A stretch of DNA of 64,000 nt from Nocardia gamkensis NBRC 108242 (GCF_001612985.1 NZ_BDBM01000010.1:1-64000), one strand, 5' to 3'; shown: positions 26,815 through 37,103, numbered from the stretch's first letter. The notes: generated by a model not told the origin, from the letters alone. Numbers and translations: made by a program.

Positions 26815-27013
26815 CGCGCACCACCGGATGCGTTGGTGTTCATGGCGTTCTCCCTTCGATGCTGCGATCGAGCATCGACGACGGCCCTCGAACCTCGCTC
26901 GAGCGAGCGAGTCGAGTTGTTCTCGAGCGGTGCGGCGCAGGCTGTCCGGTGTGATCGCCCGGCCGGCGCCGCCCGGATCGATCACCCGTTCCCGAGCACA
27001 GGAGACACGCGTG

Positions 27014-28702
27014 ATGAAGTCAGCACACGGCCGAGACGGCGCCGCGGACTGGGTGCTCTGCCCGGCATGCCTGATCCCGCTGTACGGCAAGCGGTTCGCC
27101 CGCGACCTCGGCGTATGCGGAGAATGCGGCAGGCACACTCCGATCACCGCGCAGCAGCGCATCGGGCAGCTCGCCGACGAGGGGCGCTTCGAGCCGCTAC
27201 CGGTCGCCGCCACCGACGAAGACCCGCTGACCTTCACCGACACCAAGCCCTACTCGGACCGGCTGGCCGCCGCGCGCGCCCGCACCGGCATGCACGACGC
27301 GGTGCTGTGCGCGCTGGCCACGATCGAGGGCAGGCCGGTTGTGATCGCCGCCATGGACTTCCGCTTCCTGGGCGGCAGCCTCGGCACCGCGGTCGGCGAG
27401 ATGATCACCGCGGCGGCCGAAACCGCGCTGGCACGGCGTCTTCCGCTGATCATCGTCACCGCCTCGGGCGGCGCCAGGATGCAGGAGGGCCCGCTGTCGC
27501 TGATGCAGATGGCCAAGACCAGCGCGGCGCTGGAGCAGTTGGACCGGGCGGGCATTCTGACCGTCTCCCTGATCACCGACCCCACCTACGGCGGCGTGGC
27601 GGCCTCCTTCGCCACCCTCTCCGACGTGCTGATCGCCGAACCGGGCGCCCGGCTCGGGTTCGCCGGGCGGCGAGTGATCGAGCAGACCATCCGGCAGGAG
27701 CTGCCGCCGAAATTCCAGACCGCCGAATTCCTGCTGGAACGCGGCCTCATCGACATGATCGTGCCGCGCGCGGCCTTGCGCCAGGCGCTCGGCGCGCTGC
27801 TGCGGGCCGCGGGGCCGGTCGATCCCGCCGCAACCTTCGTCCCCGCGGACGCGGGCTCGATCACCGATCCGGCCCGCCTTCCCGCGACCGATCCGTGGAC
27901 GCAGGTGCGCCGGGCTCGATCCCCGCAGCGGCCGACCGCATCGGACTACTTCGCACTCGCCTTCGACGAATTCCGCGAGTTGCGTGGCGACCGGATCTCC
28001 GGTGATTGCGCCGCGGTAGTCGGTGGAACGGCGTGGCTCGGCGGGCGGCCGGTCATGGTGATCGGCCACCAGAAAGGACACGATCCCAAGGAGTTGATGG
28101 AACGCAACTTCGGCATGCCGACCCCGGCCGGCTATCGCAAGGCGGCTCGGCTGATGCGGTTGGCCGAGAAACTCGGGCTGCCCGTCATCACTCTGATAGA
28201 CACGCCCGGCGCGTATCCGGGCGCGACCGCCGAGGAGCAGGGGCAGGCGATCGTCATCGCGGAGAACATCCGGTTGATGTCCGCGCTGCGGGTGCCGGTG
28301 ATCAGCGTGGTGATCGGCGAGGGCGGCAGCGGCGGAGCCCTGGCGCTCGGGGTGGCCAACCGGGTGCTGATGTTCGCCAACGGCACGTACTCGGTGATCA
28401 GCCCGGAGGGCTGCGCGGCGATCGTGTGGAACGATCCCGCCGCCGCGCCCGAGGCCGCCGCCGCGCTGTCGCTCACCGCGCGAGACCTGCTGCGTCTCGG
28501 TGTGGTCGACGCGGTGCTGCCCGAACCGGGCGACGACGTGGCCTCGGCCCCCGTGGCCGCGGCCGATCAGCTACACCGCGCCCTCGCCGCGACCCTCGGC
28601 GAACTGGCCGGGCGCGGGGGTGCGGAGCTGGCCGACGAGCGCCGCGCCCGGTTCCGGCGCTTCGGGGCGCGGCAGCAGGTCCTGGTCCGGTCGGTCGCGT
28701 AG
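27014..28702 (+). CDS. accDA: Acetyl-CoA carboxylase carboxyltransferase, fused beta-alpha (AccDA)
   Basis: 562 residues with ATG 27014 nine bases after GGAG; an adjoining GTG at 27011 is possible. The beta half (about 1-275) has the N-terminal zinc finger C16, C19, C35, C38, and the carboxyltransferase motifs [12 protein letters not shown] and DPTYGGV. The alpha half (about 300-562) has [27 protein letters not shown] and [12 protein letters not shown]. Bacterial-type fused AccDA in a polyketide cluster supplies malonyl-CoA together with accB and accC here. It is divergent from KS-alpha across 199 bp and 10 bp upstream of accC. Confidence 0.92.
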   Translation: MKSAHGRDGAADWVLCPACLIPLYGKRFARDLGVCGECGRHTPITAQQRIGQLADEGRFEPLPVAATDEDPLTFTDTKPYSDRLAAARARTGMHDAVLCALATIEGRPVVIAAMDFRFLGGSLGTAVGEMITAAAETALARRLPLIIVTASGGARMQEGPLSLMQMAKTSAALEQLDRAGILTVSLITDPTYGGVAASFATLSDVLIAEPGARLGFAGRRVIEQTIRQELPPKFQTAEFLLERGLIDMIVPRAALRQALGALLRAAGPVDPAATFVPADAGSITDPARLPATDPWTQVRRARSPQRPTASDYFALAFDEFRELRGDRISGDCAAVVGGTAWLGGRPVMVIGHQKGHDPKELMERNFGMPTPAGYRKAARLMRLAEKLGLPVITLIDTPGAYPGATAEEQGQAIVIAENIRLMSALRVPVISVVIGEGGSGGALALGVANRVLMFANGTYSVISPEGCAAIVWNDPAAAPEAAAALSLTARDLLRLGVVDAVLPEPGDDVASAPVAAADQLHRALAATLGELAGRGGAELADERRARFRRFGARQQVLVRSVA

Positions 28703-28712
28703 GAGTGGCGCC

Positions 28713-29706
28713 ATGTTCGAGAAGGTTCTGATCGCCAACCGCGGTGAGATCGCGTTGCGCGTCGCGCGCACCTGCCGCGAACTCGGCGTGCGCACCGTGG
28801 CGGTGCACTCGGTCGCCGACGCCGAGTCGGCGGTGGTGCGGTTCGCCGACGAGGCGGTGCAGATCGGCCCGTCCGCGGCCAAACGCAGTTATCTGAACGC
28901 CGCGGCGATCCTGGCCGCCGCCGAGCTCACCGGCGCCGACGCGATCCATCCCGGATACGGATTCCTCTCCGAGTCCCCGGATTTCGCCGACGCCTGCCGA
29001 GCGGCGGGCATCACGCTGATCGGGCCGCCCGCCGACGTGATGGCCGAACTCGGCGACAAGCAGTCGGCGCGCAGGCTGATGGCGAAGGCGGGACTGCCGC
29101 TACTGCCGGGCAGCCTCGATCCGCTGCAACTCGACGAGGCGCACGCGCTCGCGGATTCGATCGGCTATCCGGTGATCGTCAAAGCCGCCGCGGGCGGAGG
29201 CGGGCGCGGCATGCAGGTGGTGCACGAGAGCGCCGCGTTCCCGCGCGCCTATCAGGAGACCAGGGCGACGGCACGGATGCTGTTCGGCGACAGCCGGGTG
29301 TATCTGGAGAAGTACCTCGCCGCGGCCAGGCACGTCGAGATCCAAGTGCTGTGCGACGCCTACGGCAACGGTGTGCACCTGGGTGAACGCGACTGCTCGG
29401 TGCAGCGCAGGCATCAGAAATTGATCGAGGAATCGCCGGCGCCGCTGTTGCCGGACGGTCTGGCCGAGCGAATGGGCGCATCCGCCGTGCACGGTGTGCT
29501 CGAGGCCGGATATACCGGCGCGGGAACCGTGGAATTCCTGGTCGATCGCGACGGCAATTACTATTTCATGGAGGTGAACTGCCGAATTCAGGTCGAACAC
29601 CCGGTGACCGAAATGGTGACGGGTATAGACCTCATCGCCGAACAGATCAGAGTCGCGGCGGGGCAACCGCTCGGCATCGCTCAGGAGGAAATCGTCCTTC
29701 GAACGA
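28713..29706 (+). pseudogene. accC: Biotin carboxylase, C-terminally truncated
   Basis: It starts well: ATG 28713, AGGAG eight bases upstream, MFEKVLIANRGEIALRVARTC, the ATP-grasp loop KAAAGGGGRGMQ and the biotin carboxylase catalytic FMEVNCRIQVEHPVTEM. Homology ends at about residue 330 (QEEIVLR), where about 120 C-terminal residues of the usual 450 should follow. The frame then runs on with unrelated sequence to 30089. The break coincides with the broken end of the opposing SARP gene. The missing part completes the ATP-grasp/dimer region, so activity is unlikely. Confidence 0.85.
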
Positions 29707-30006
29707 ATAACCCTTGCTGCGCGTGCGCAGATATCGGCCGGCCACCTCCGCCTGCTCGACTCCGAGTTGCTCCGCCATCTTCTTTCGGATTCCGAGCACA
29801 TATGTTTGCACGACCGTCACCGCGCTGCGCGGCGGATCGTCGTTCCACAGTTCTTCGATCAGGGCAGTCACCGGGACAACGGTGTCATGCCGAACCAAAA
29901 GTAATGCCAGCAACTGCCGCTGCTTCTGCGCAGTCGGCGTCGCGTTGTGATTATTCAGAGCAAGCGTCAATGGGCCTAGCACGCGAGCGCACACTGGATA
30001 CTTCAT
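29647..30006 (-). pseudogene. SARP-type activator, only the DNA-binding domain left
   Basis: It starts at ATG 30006-30004 with AGGAGA upstream and reads ARVLGPLTLALNN, QRQLLALLLVRHDTVVPVTALIEELW and AVTVVQTYVLGIRKKM, the OmpR-type winged helix of Streptomyces antibiotic regulatory proteins. After about 105 residues (RTRSKGYSFEG) the bacterial transcriptional-activation domain should begin, but the sequence passes into the antisense of accC. It was presumably the pathway activator of the polyketide cluster. Confidence 0.75.
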
Positions 30007-30188
30007 TGGGAACTCTCCTACGGGCGAATTTCCCCCCGACCGACGTGAGATTTCGATTCCCACCGCGTTGTAGGCTGCGTCAGCAGTAGCGAGAAACCCG
30101 TATCGACGCCATGAATCCCAAGTAATATCGGAGTTAATTCCGCGCGCAGTCTCCCCGAATTCCCCTCACCCGCAAGGAGATTCGCCCG

Positions 30189-30749
30189 CTATTCGCTCAA
30201 TCGGTACGGCGCGGCGAATTCATAGGATGTTGTCTTTGCGTGTGCCGGCGTGCCCTCCGGGCTCGGGTGCTCGCGCTCGACCTCCTCATCCACTTCCACC
30301 CTGCCATTCGGCCGGGTCGAGCGCGAGACCCGCGCGCACCTCGACCGTGGTCGGGAAATGCACGTCGATGGGTGGTTCCAGCACCCAGAAGGGCCATTGT
30401 GCGTACCCGACGATCAGCAGTAGCCCGCCGGGCGCCACCGCCTCAGCGGCCCGGCCCGGAATCCGCGTCCGTTCGCCGTCCCGCGCCGCCGGTGAGTGCA
30501 GATACTGCGCCGTGACGAGGTAGAAACTTTCCGAGGGGAAGGTGCGGTCCAAATCGTGCTGCTGTCGATCGATTTCACCGGAAAATTCGTGGTGGGCAGC
30601 GTTGGTCCTGGCGCGGGAGTCCGACTGGCGGCACGGCGAAGCGGTGTTCGGTGAGACGGCACCTGCCCGGGACGACCGTTCGACCGCGACAGCCGCACCT
30701 CCTGGAACTCCCTTGCCGAGAGCAACCCGGGGGTCGTAGGTGTGGCCAT
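30189..30749 (-). pseudogene. Class I SAM methyltransferase, deleted and frameshifted
   Basis: The start is intact (AAAGGAG, ATG 30749, MATPTTPGLLSAREFQE). The glycine-rich SAM-binding core is missing. The second half reappears as RARTNAAHHEFSGEIDRQQ, YLVTAQYLHSP and EAVAPGGLLLIVGYAQWP, with PPIDVHFPTT near its end. A further shift follows at about 30290: the proper tail VEVDEEVEREHPSPEG continues in another frame to the TAG at 30191-30189. Two separate lesions mean real decay and not one read error. Confidence 0.65.
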
Positions 30750-31195
30750 CGTCTTCTCCTTTCGAGACAGATGCGGGGTGTCGAATTCGATGACCCAGCC
30801 AGATTCCCAACCGCACCCGGATGCCGATTCACTCGTTCCGGGTGACGATCGACTCGCGAATGAACACCGCCCGTGCCGCGAACAGATGCAACACCGGGCG
30901 CCCGCCCACAGCGGTGGCCAAGGCTCCGTGCAGAGACCGGAGTCCGGCACCGCGGCTGCGCAGACCGGGCACGATCGGCCGAGCGCGGAGAGAGGTATAG
31001 CCAGTGTTGCTCGCCTCTGCCGCTCGTGTCGTACGGGGGTGAGACCGGACTGCGAGTTTGGCCTGGCCGGTGGTCGATTGCGTACGCGCGGTGCGTCTCC
31101 GCAACGCCGCAGGGCGTGGGGAACCGAATCCGCGGTCGGTAGCCGGTTAATGTCTCGATCGGACATCAGACAAGCAGGAACGACCAAGGAGACTC
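30750..31195. other. Intergenic stretch, nothing recognised
   Basis: About 445 bases between the methyltransferase relic and the secreted protein. No frame with credible composition or motif; the promoter of the secreted-protein gene presumably lies in its right part. Confidence 0.35.
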
Positions 31196-31744
31196 ATGTT
31201 CACTCGATATCGCCTGGCCGGAGCTGTTGTTCTCGCAAGCGCGTCGCTCGGGGTGGTCCCGTTCGCCGCTCCGGGCGTCGCAGCGCCGCTCGTTGGCGCA
31301 ACCGCGGCCCCCGTCATCACCTGCGCCGAACAGGGCACCGTGCACTGGGCCGGATCGGGGTTGGGCGCGATACCGTCGAAGATCGCGTGGACGGCTACCA
31401 CCCGATTCACCGACTGCACGGGGTCTGCCGTCGACGAGGGGAAGCCGTACCCGGTAACCATGGACGAGCAGGGCTTCGAAGTCGCCTCGTGTGATGGGAA
31501 AGTCAGTGTCCACCAGGGCACCGGGACCATCACCTGGTCCGATGGCAGCACCAGCACGATCAGCAGCGCGGCCGCGGGCAATCAGAGCAAATCCAAGGGT
31601 TCGGGTCCGGCCTTGTTCCCGATCGTGATCGCATCGGGCACCTATGCGGGACATACCGCCTCCGACGACAACACCGTGAGCACCGCGCAGTCCTGCCCCG
31701 GCGTCACCGAAGCAGAGCTCACCGGCACGTTCACCGTCGACTGA
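31196..31744 (+). CDS. Secreted hypothetical protein
   Basis: 182 residues from ATG 31196 with AAGGAG six bases before. A typical signal peptide is present: basic start (MFTRYR), hydrophobic helix, and an Ala-x-Ala-type cleavage region near residues 27-31. The mature part has four cysteines (ITCAEQ, TDCTGS, ASCDGK, QSCPG), which could form two disulfides, and a beta-rich Gly/Ser/Thr composition. I know similar hypothetical exported proteins in Nocardia but no function. It stands alone between two convergent or divergent neighbours. Confidence 0.75.
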   Translation: MFTRYRLAGAVVLASASLGVVPFAAPGVAAPLVGATAAPVITCAEQGTVHWAGSGLGAIPSKIAWTATTRFTDCTGSAVDEGKPYPVTMDEQGFEVASCDGKVSVHQGTGTITWSDGSTSTISSAAAGNQSKSKGSGPALFPIVIASGTYAGHTASDDNTVSTAQSCPGVTEAELTGTFTVD

Positions 31745-31961
31745 ACCAAGATAGGTGCGAACGCCGCCGAAGGGTGCTTCGGCGGCACACGCCACGCAGT
31801 GTCCAGCGCCGCTGTACCGAAATGCTCGATGGTGCTGGACGATTGGCTGCGCGTCGATGTACCGCTGCGTCCCACGCATACGACTCCCCGGCGACACTCG
31901 AACCGTTTGGCAATCGGGCCGACAACGAGACCGCCGGTCATCGTCGGCAGCGGTGGCCTGA

Positions 31962-33533
31962 TCACCCGATCTCGGGCGAAACCGCATCGATCTGGTCACC
32001 GCGTCCGAGTCGGTGTCGTGCGATGCTCGCGTGTTCGGCTAGCAGCGCCCACGCGGCGGCGACGTGCTCGCGTCGGGTGGCAGTGCCGCCGATGGCAAGC
32101 CGGAGTGCGAATGCGCCACGAACCTTGGTGTGCGACAGGAACACTCGTCCGGTCGCGTTGACCGCATCGAGCAGTTCGTGATTCGCCGAATCGTCGCCGC
32201 GTAACCGGAAACAGACCAGCGACAGCGGATGCGGAGCCAGCACTTCGAAGCGCTCATCCGCTCTGACCCAGGAGGCGAACTGCTGGGCCAGTGCCACACT
32301 GTGCCGAATATGCTCGCGCAACCCGGCCGCACCGTACCAGCGGATCACCGCCCACAGCTTCAACGCCCGGAACCTACGCCCGACTGGCACTTGCCAATCC
32401 CGGTAGTCCACGACCGCACCCGATTCGCTCGCACCGTTGCGCAGGTATTCCGGCAGCACCGACAGCGCCTGGGTCAGAGCACCGCGATCGGCGACGTAGC
32501 AGGCGTCGAAGTCCAAGGCGGTGAGCAGCCATTTGTGCGGGTTGGTCGCATAGGAATCGGCGAACTCGGCCACGCCGGCGTGAATCCAGCGCAGCTCAGG
32601 ACAGATCGCTGCGACGCCCGCGTACGCCGCGTCCACATGCAGCCAAGCGCCGTACTCGCGACAGACCGGGCCGATGAGTCCCACCGGATCTATCGCACCG
32701 GTAGACGTCGTGCCCACCGTCGCCATCACCAGCACGGGAGTGAACCCGAGACCCACGTCCTGTGCCATTGCGGCACGAAGTGCCTCCGGGTCCATCGACA
32801 AGTCGGCGCGGGTCTGGATGAAGCGCACCGCCGAGGAGCCCAGACCGGTGATGCGCGTGATCTTCTCGAAGCCGCAGTTGGCCTCGGTGGAGGTGTAGAC
32901 GACGTAGCGGCCGCTGCCGATACCGTCGCGTGCCACCTGCCCGTCGGAGGCCCGGTGCAGCGCCGCGAGCAGCGTGACCAGCATCGCGGTGGAGGCGCCG
33001 TCCTGAACGACCCCGCCGCCGGTGCCGGCGAAGGTGAAGCGTTCGGGCAGGCCGATCAGCCCGGCGAGCCAGTCGAGGACATGCTGTTCCAATTCGGTAC
33101 AGGCCGGGCTGGTCTGCCAGAGCATCCCCTGCACACCCAATCCGGAGGCGAGCAGATCGGCCAGCGCTGCCGGACCCGACGCACCCGTCGGGTAGTAGGC
33201 GAAGAAACCGGGATGCTGCCAATGGGTCAGGCCGGGCACGATGACGCGATCCATATCGTCGAGCAGGTCGGGAAACGGCTCGCCGGATTCCGGTGGCGAT
33301 GCCGGCAGTTGCGCACGTACCGCACCGGGCGGCACCGTCGACAACACCGGCAGCGACTCCACCCGCTCCCAGTAGTCGGCCACCCAATCCACCACCGCGC
33401 GACCATGTTCCCGAAACTCCGCCGCGGTCATATGCCCAGGCGGCGCAGCGTCGACGGGGTGCGCGCCTGGGGCGCAGGACGCGCTCACGTCCTGGTGGGT
33501 GTGCAGCTCTGGAGGGGTGGTCGACACAGGCAA
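31962..33533 (-). CDS. PLP-dependent aromatic-L-amino-acid-type decarboxylase
   Basis: 523 residues in the group II decarboxylase family. The fold is covered from MTAAEFREHGRAVVDWVADYW to the C-terminus. The key Lys lies in NPHKWLL, the phosphate/substrate region HWQHPGFFAYYPTG and the HVDAAYAG aspartate are in place. The enzyme should decarboxylate an aromatic amino acid to the amine. The first 34 residues are dispensable-looking, and the true start may be the ATG at 33431. No pathway partner is adjacent. Confidence 0.85.
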   Translation of the reverse strand: MPVSTTPPELHTHQDVSASCAPGAHPVDAAPPGHMTAAEFREHGRAVVDWVADYWERVESLPVLSTVPPGAVRAQLPASPPESGEPFPDLLDDMDRVIVPGLTHWQHPGFFAYYPTGASGPAALADLLASGLGVQGMLWQTSPACTELEQHVLDWLAGLIGLPERFTFAGTGGGVVQDGASTAMLVTLLAALHRASDGQVARDGIGSGRYVVYTSTEANCGFEKITRITGLGSSAVRFIQTRADLSMDPEALRAAMAQDVGLGFTPVLVMATVGTTSTGAIDPVGLIGPVCREYGAWLHVDAAYAGVAAICPELRWIHAGVAEFADSYATNPHKWLLTALDFDACYVADRGALTQALSVLPEYLRNGASESGAVVDYRDWQVPVGRRFRALKLWAVIRWYGAAGLREHIRHSVALAQQFASWVRADERFEVLAPHPLSLVCFRLRGDDSANHELLDAVNATGRVFLSHTKVRGAFALRLAIGGTATRREHVAAAWALLAEHASIARHRLGRGDQIDAVSPEIG

Positions 33534-34190
33534 AGGTTAGAGGGCAGCGCACCGATCAGTGCCGATGCGGCGGCAAAGCGTGTCGCTCGGATGAATCAAG
33601 CGACGAGACCCACTCGAGTACCAGTCCGAGCTTCGCTCGTCGGGCTTCTGGGTCCTCGGCAGGATCTTCCGCTTGATCGCCTTACTGGTTCCGGTCATTG
33701 CCCCTCCTGCGATCGGGCGCGCTGGAATCCGGCTGGGTCGCACAAGCCCGCGTGGTGCCACGCATTCGTGAACCGAGGCCTACAGTGTTAGCCGCATGGC
33801 GGCTAACACGGTGGGTCGGTCCGTGAGCGCGCCGTAGCCGCACAGCATCCCCACCAGCTGACCCGGTTCGCTGATCCGGCAAGGCCGCTCCACGCACTCC
33901 CAAGCCGTGCCTTCGGAAGAGCGAACTCGGCGTGCCCGAGCCGGCCGCGGACATAGCGCGCCTTGTACCGCCAGCCGACGGCGTGGATCGATCGGCGACC
34001 GGTATTCGGTGGACCTGGAGCGTTCCGCTCCAATCTGTCAAGCCTTGTCCGCCTTCTCCCAGCTGAGGCTCGGGAATTCACCGTTATCGTCCGGGAGTTC
34101 ACCAATGGTGCGGTGGTCGCCGGGCGCGACGCGCGTAGGGGAATTCGGTGGCCGCCGGTGATTCTCGCGTGCCTGCTCCCGACTCGCTCC
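33534..34190. other. Gene-poor stretch with one strong palindrome
   Basis: About 650 bases without a supportable gene. A minus-strand frame reads GQLVGMLCGYGALTDRPTVLAAM up to a stop inside the palindrome at 33785-33809 and may be the tail of a lost gene, but I cannot name it. Confidence 0.4.
33785..33809. repeat. Perfect 11-bp inverted repeat
   Basis: GTGTTAGCCGC and GCGGCTAACAC flank an ATG spacer. It is symmetric enough for a regulator dimer, or could be a terminator stem. No regulator gene lies within 3 kb. Confidence 0.6.
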
Positions 34191-35810
34191 TCATGGCTCG
34201 AGCTTTTCCTTATATGCGAGGAGCACTGAATCCCCAGCGGGTTTCCACGGCAGGAAGATGGCGATCGCAACCGCGAGCAACAGTGACGCCGAAACCGTCA
34301 CGTAGGACGCGAGCGCGAATCCCTCCATGGACGCGGATTTCATTGCGTAGATCAGATCGGCCTTCGGTCGGGCGAAAGCGGGGTCGGTGGGGCGATTGAC
34401 CATTTCCAGGACGGCGATGACGGATTCGCGAGCGAAGCTCTTCTCGTTCGGGGTCATCAGGAAGTCTGGGATGGCGTCGATGCGCGGGCCGACCTCGGTC
34501 GTATACACCGACGCCACGATCGATCCGAGCACCGCGACGCCGAGAGTTCCGCCCGCCTCGCGAGTGGTGTCGTTGACCGCCGAACCGGCTCCCGCTTCGT
34601 CGAGTGCCACCGAGGACATGATCGATTCCGTTGCCGGGCCTTGCACGATCGCCAGCCCCAAGCCCATCAGTACCATCGAGACGAGCACAGGACCCACATA
34701 CGGTGTCTCCACCTTCACCTGCCCGGCGATGAACATCCCCACGCTCATCACCACCAGACCGGAAACGATCACGGCGGTGGTGCCGACCTTCTGGGCGATC
34801 AGCGTCGCCAGTGGGGCGCCGACGGCGATGGACGCGGCGAACGGCAGCGAGTGCAAACCGAATTGCAGCGGCGACAGCTCCATCACTCCCTGGAAGTACT
34901 GGGTGATCATGAACAAGAACCCGAACATGCAGAAGTAGGCGACCGCGATCGCCGCCGCGGGCAACGAGAACCGCCGGACCCGGAACAGGTTCATGTTCAG
35001 CACGGGAGCGGCGGTGCGCATCTCCCACCGGACGAACACCGCGAAGCAGACCACCGAGATGACGAAGCCCACCAGGCTGATCGGGGAAAGCCAGCCTTGA
35101 TGCGGGGCCTCGATGATGGTCCATACCAAGGCGGTAATGCTCACCAGCGACAGGGCGATGCCGACGACGTCGAGCCTGCCGACATGCACGCCCTTCGACT
35201 CCGGGACCAGGAGGCGGGCAAGAACCAGAATGGCGGTGGCCACGGGAACGTTGACCCAGAAGACCGAATGCCAGGAGAAGTGCTCGAGTAGCCAGCCGCC
35301 GGCGGTGGGCCCGATCGCGATGGCGAACCCGGCCATCGCCGTCCACGCCGCGATAGCGATCGCCCGGTCCCTGACGTCGGTGAAGATGTTGATGATCATC
35401 GCCAGGGTCGCTGGGAACACCGCGGCGGCGAACACCCCCATCGCGGCGCGGGCGGCGATCACCTGGCCGAGGTCGGTCGCCAAGGCGCCACCCAGCGACA
35501 TCACCGCGACTCCGGCCAGACCGAGCATCATCACCTTGCGTCGGCCGTAGCGATCTCCGAGGTGACCGAATGCCAGCAGCAGGCCCGCGAAGGTGAGTGT
35601 GTAGGCGTCGACCACCCACTGCAACCCGCTGAAGCCGGCGTGCAATTGCACTCCCAGTGATGGCAACGCCACATTGACGACGGTGTTGTCGAGCACCACG
35701 AGCAGTTCCGCGAGGCAGATGACGACCAGCACCGGCCACCGGGCCCGCACCCTCGGGTCTGGGGTGTCCACTGTCGGTTCGGGTAGTTCTGCAACAGATG
35801 AGTGGGGCAT
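34191..35810 (-). CDS. MFS drug exporter, DHA2 (14-helix) family
   Basis: 539 residues from ATG 35810-35808, which has GAGGAG nine bases upstream; in-frame starts further up lack a site. It shows LDNTVVNVALPSLG in helix 1, the motif A loop GHLGDRYGRRKVM, and the spacing of 14 membrane helices. DHA2 proteins export hydrophobic drugs or dyes by proton antiport. A cytoplasmic-loop RHxR-type region is not evident. No regulator is directly divergent. Confidence 0.85.
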   Translation of the reverse strand: MPHSSVAELPEPTVDTPDPRVRARWPVLVVICLAELLVVLDNTVVNVALPSLGVQLHAGFSGLQWVVDAYTLTFAGLLLAFGHLGDRYGRRKVMMLGLAGVAVMSLGGALATDLGQVIAARAAMGVFAAAVFPATLAMIINIFTDVRDRAIAIAAWTAMAGFAIAIGPTAGGWLLEHFSWHSVFWVNVPVATAILVLARLLVPESKGVHVGRLDVVGIALSLVSITALVWTIIEAPHQGWLSPISLVGFVISVVCFAVFVRWEMRTAAPVLNMNLFRVRRFSLPAAAIAVAYFCMFGFLFMITQYFQGVMELSPLQFGLHSLPFAASIAVGAPLATLIAQKVGTTAVIVSGLVVMSVGMFIAGQVKVETPYVGPVLVSMVLMGLGLAIVQGPATESIMSSVALDEAGAGSAVNDTTREAGGTLGVAVLGSIVASVYTTEVGPRIDAIPDFLMTPNEKSFARESVIAVLEMVNRPTDPAFARPKADLIYAMKSASMEGFALASYVTVSASLLLAVAIAIFLPWKPAGDSVLLAYKEKLEP

Positions 35811-35971
35811 AGGAAATCGACTCCTCGTCATTGCGATAGGGCCGGCTCGGAAGGGGTGGCTGTCGGCCCGACCGGCACGGTGGTCCGACAACCGCGGGCC
35901 GGCGGCCACTGTGGTGCTGGCGGCGGCGGCTCAATTCCGCGACAGCACCGGCCTTGCGGGAACTGCCAAAA

Positions 35972-36973
35972 TCAGGCCGCCATGCGCCGGTGGGGTTCGG
36001 AACGGTAGCGGGTGGTGTGTCCGTCGATGCCGAGCAGCTTCCATACCCGGCGGGAGATCGGGTTGATCAACCCGATCTCAGCGGCGAGGGCGCGGACATC
36101 CGCGAAGAAATCGGCGAAGGCCTGTTTCGAATCCGGCGAACCGTAGAACACTTCCTTGCGCACCCAGCCGGGGATACCCGCCTCGGTGAAAAACGCCCGC
36201 GGAGGGGTGACGATAGCGCGGCCGAGCGCGAACATGATGATCGGCAAGGCCACCGACAAGCCCAGTCGGTGAACCGGGCTACACTGCGGCACATGCTGTT
36301 TGAGTAACTCATGCGCGAACGAGATGTGGCGTGCTTCCTCGGCCACATGGATAGCCATCACTGAGCGCATGATCGGATGCACGTCCTCCCCGGAGCGCAG
36401 GATCGCCTTCTGGATGTGATCGATAGGCTCCTCACCGGCCAGTACGCCCATGAAGAACAGGTTCGGGAACAACGATGCGGCGGGCCCGGCCACGTATCCG
36501 AGCAGAGTCTTCAACCACGGTGTCATTCCGGGCACATCGATACCGATGCGGTTGACCATCTCCTGAAACATCAGGTTGTGGTTGCACTCCTCGATGATTT
36601 CGTGAGTGCAGTACCGAAACTCCGGCGAGCCGTTTGGCAGGCGGTAGGTGTGCTGGACCATACCGCTGATCAGCATCAGCTCGAACTGCAACCCGACCTT
36701 CGCGATATTGGACTGCCGATACATGCCGATCGCGATCCGACGCTCCCGCGGCAACGCCCGATACCAGGGGTGAGCTCCCAGCATCTCGCCCGACAGGGTG
36801 AGGATCCAACGCTCGGGCGCGGTGTAGGCATCGAAATCCGAGTGCTCCCAGTCGATATCGAGGTAGGGGTCGAAACGTCGGCGCACCGACCCCTCCGACA
36901 GCAGCGACAGCTTGTCCGCGTACGCCCGGGCCTCGTCGCCCCCGGACCGGATCTCACTCACCTCGATTGTCAT
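35972..36973 (-). CDS. AurF-like diiron oxygenase
   Basis: 333 residues from ATG 36973-36971 behind GGAGGAG. The protein is mostly helical with ferritin-like iron ligands: HEIIEECNHNLMFQE near residue 125 and HVAEEARHISFAHE near residue 205, plus an upstream Glu in FELMLISGM. These fit the AurF (p-aminobenzoate N-oxygenase) family, which oxidises aryl amines or other small substrates. The gene diverges from a TetR regulator across a region with two matching operator-like sites, so it is probably induced by a small molecule. Confidence 0.8.
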   Translation of the reverse strand: MTIEVSEIRSGGDEARAYADKLSLLSEGSVRRRFDPYLDIDWEHSDFDAYTAPERWILTLSGEMLGAHPWYRALPRERRIAIGMYRQSNIAKVGLQFELMLISGMVQHTYRLPNGSPEFRYCTHEIIEECNHNLMFQEMVNRIGIDVPGMTPWLKTLLGYVAGPAASLFPNLFFMGVLAGEEPIDHIQKAILRSGEDVHPIMRSVMAIHVAEEARHISFAHELLKQHVPQCSPVHRLGLSVALPIIMFALGRAIVTPPRAFFTEAGIPGWVRKEVFYGSPDSKQAFADFFADVRALAAEIGLINPISRRVWKLLGIDGHTTRYRSEPHRRMAA

Positions 36974-37028
36974 CGACCGCTCCTCCAAGATTGTCCGTTA
37001 CGACACGTAACAGTAATGGCGAGGTTAG

Positions 37029-37044
37029 TAGAACAAGTGGTCTA
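37029..37044. promoter_or_regulatory. TetR operator candidate 1
   Basis: TAGAACAAGTGGTCTA, an inverted repeat with 6 of 7 arm positions paired (TAGAACA/TGGTCTA) around AG. It lies in the divergent region between the AurF-like and TetR genes. Confidence 0.5.
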
Positions 37045-37103
37045 TTGCAAGGCTCTATTGGACCTCGCATGCAGGTACGCTCTGAACAGGACCTAGGTCA
37101 AAT

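Noticed and set aside
29707..30089. The C-terminal 128 residues of the open frame after the biotin carboxylase break
   Set aside because: They are antisense to the SARP DNA-binding domain and have no carboxylase motifs.
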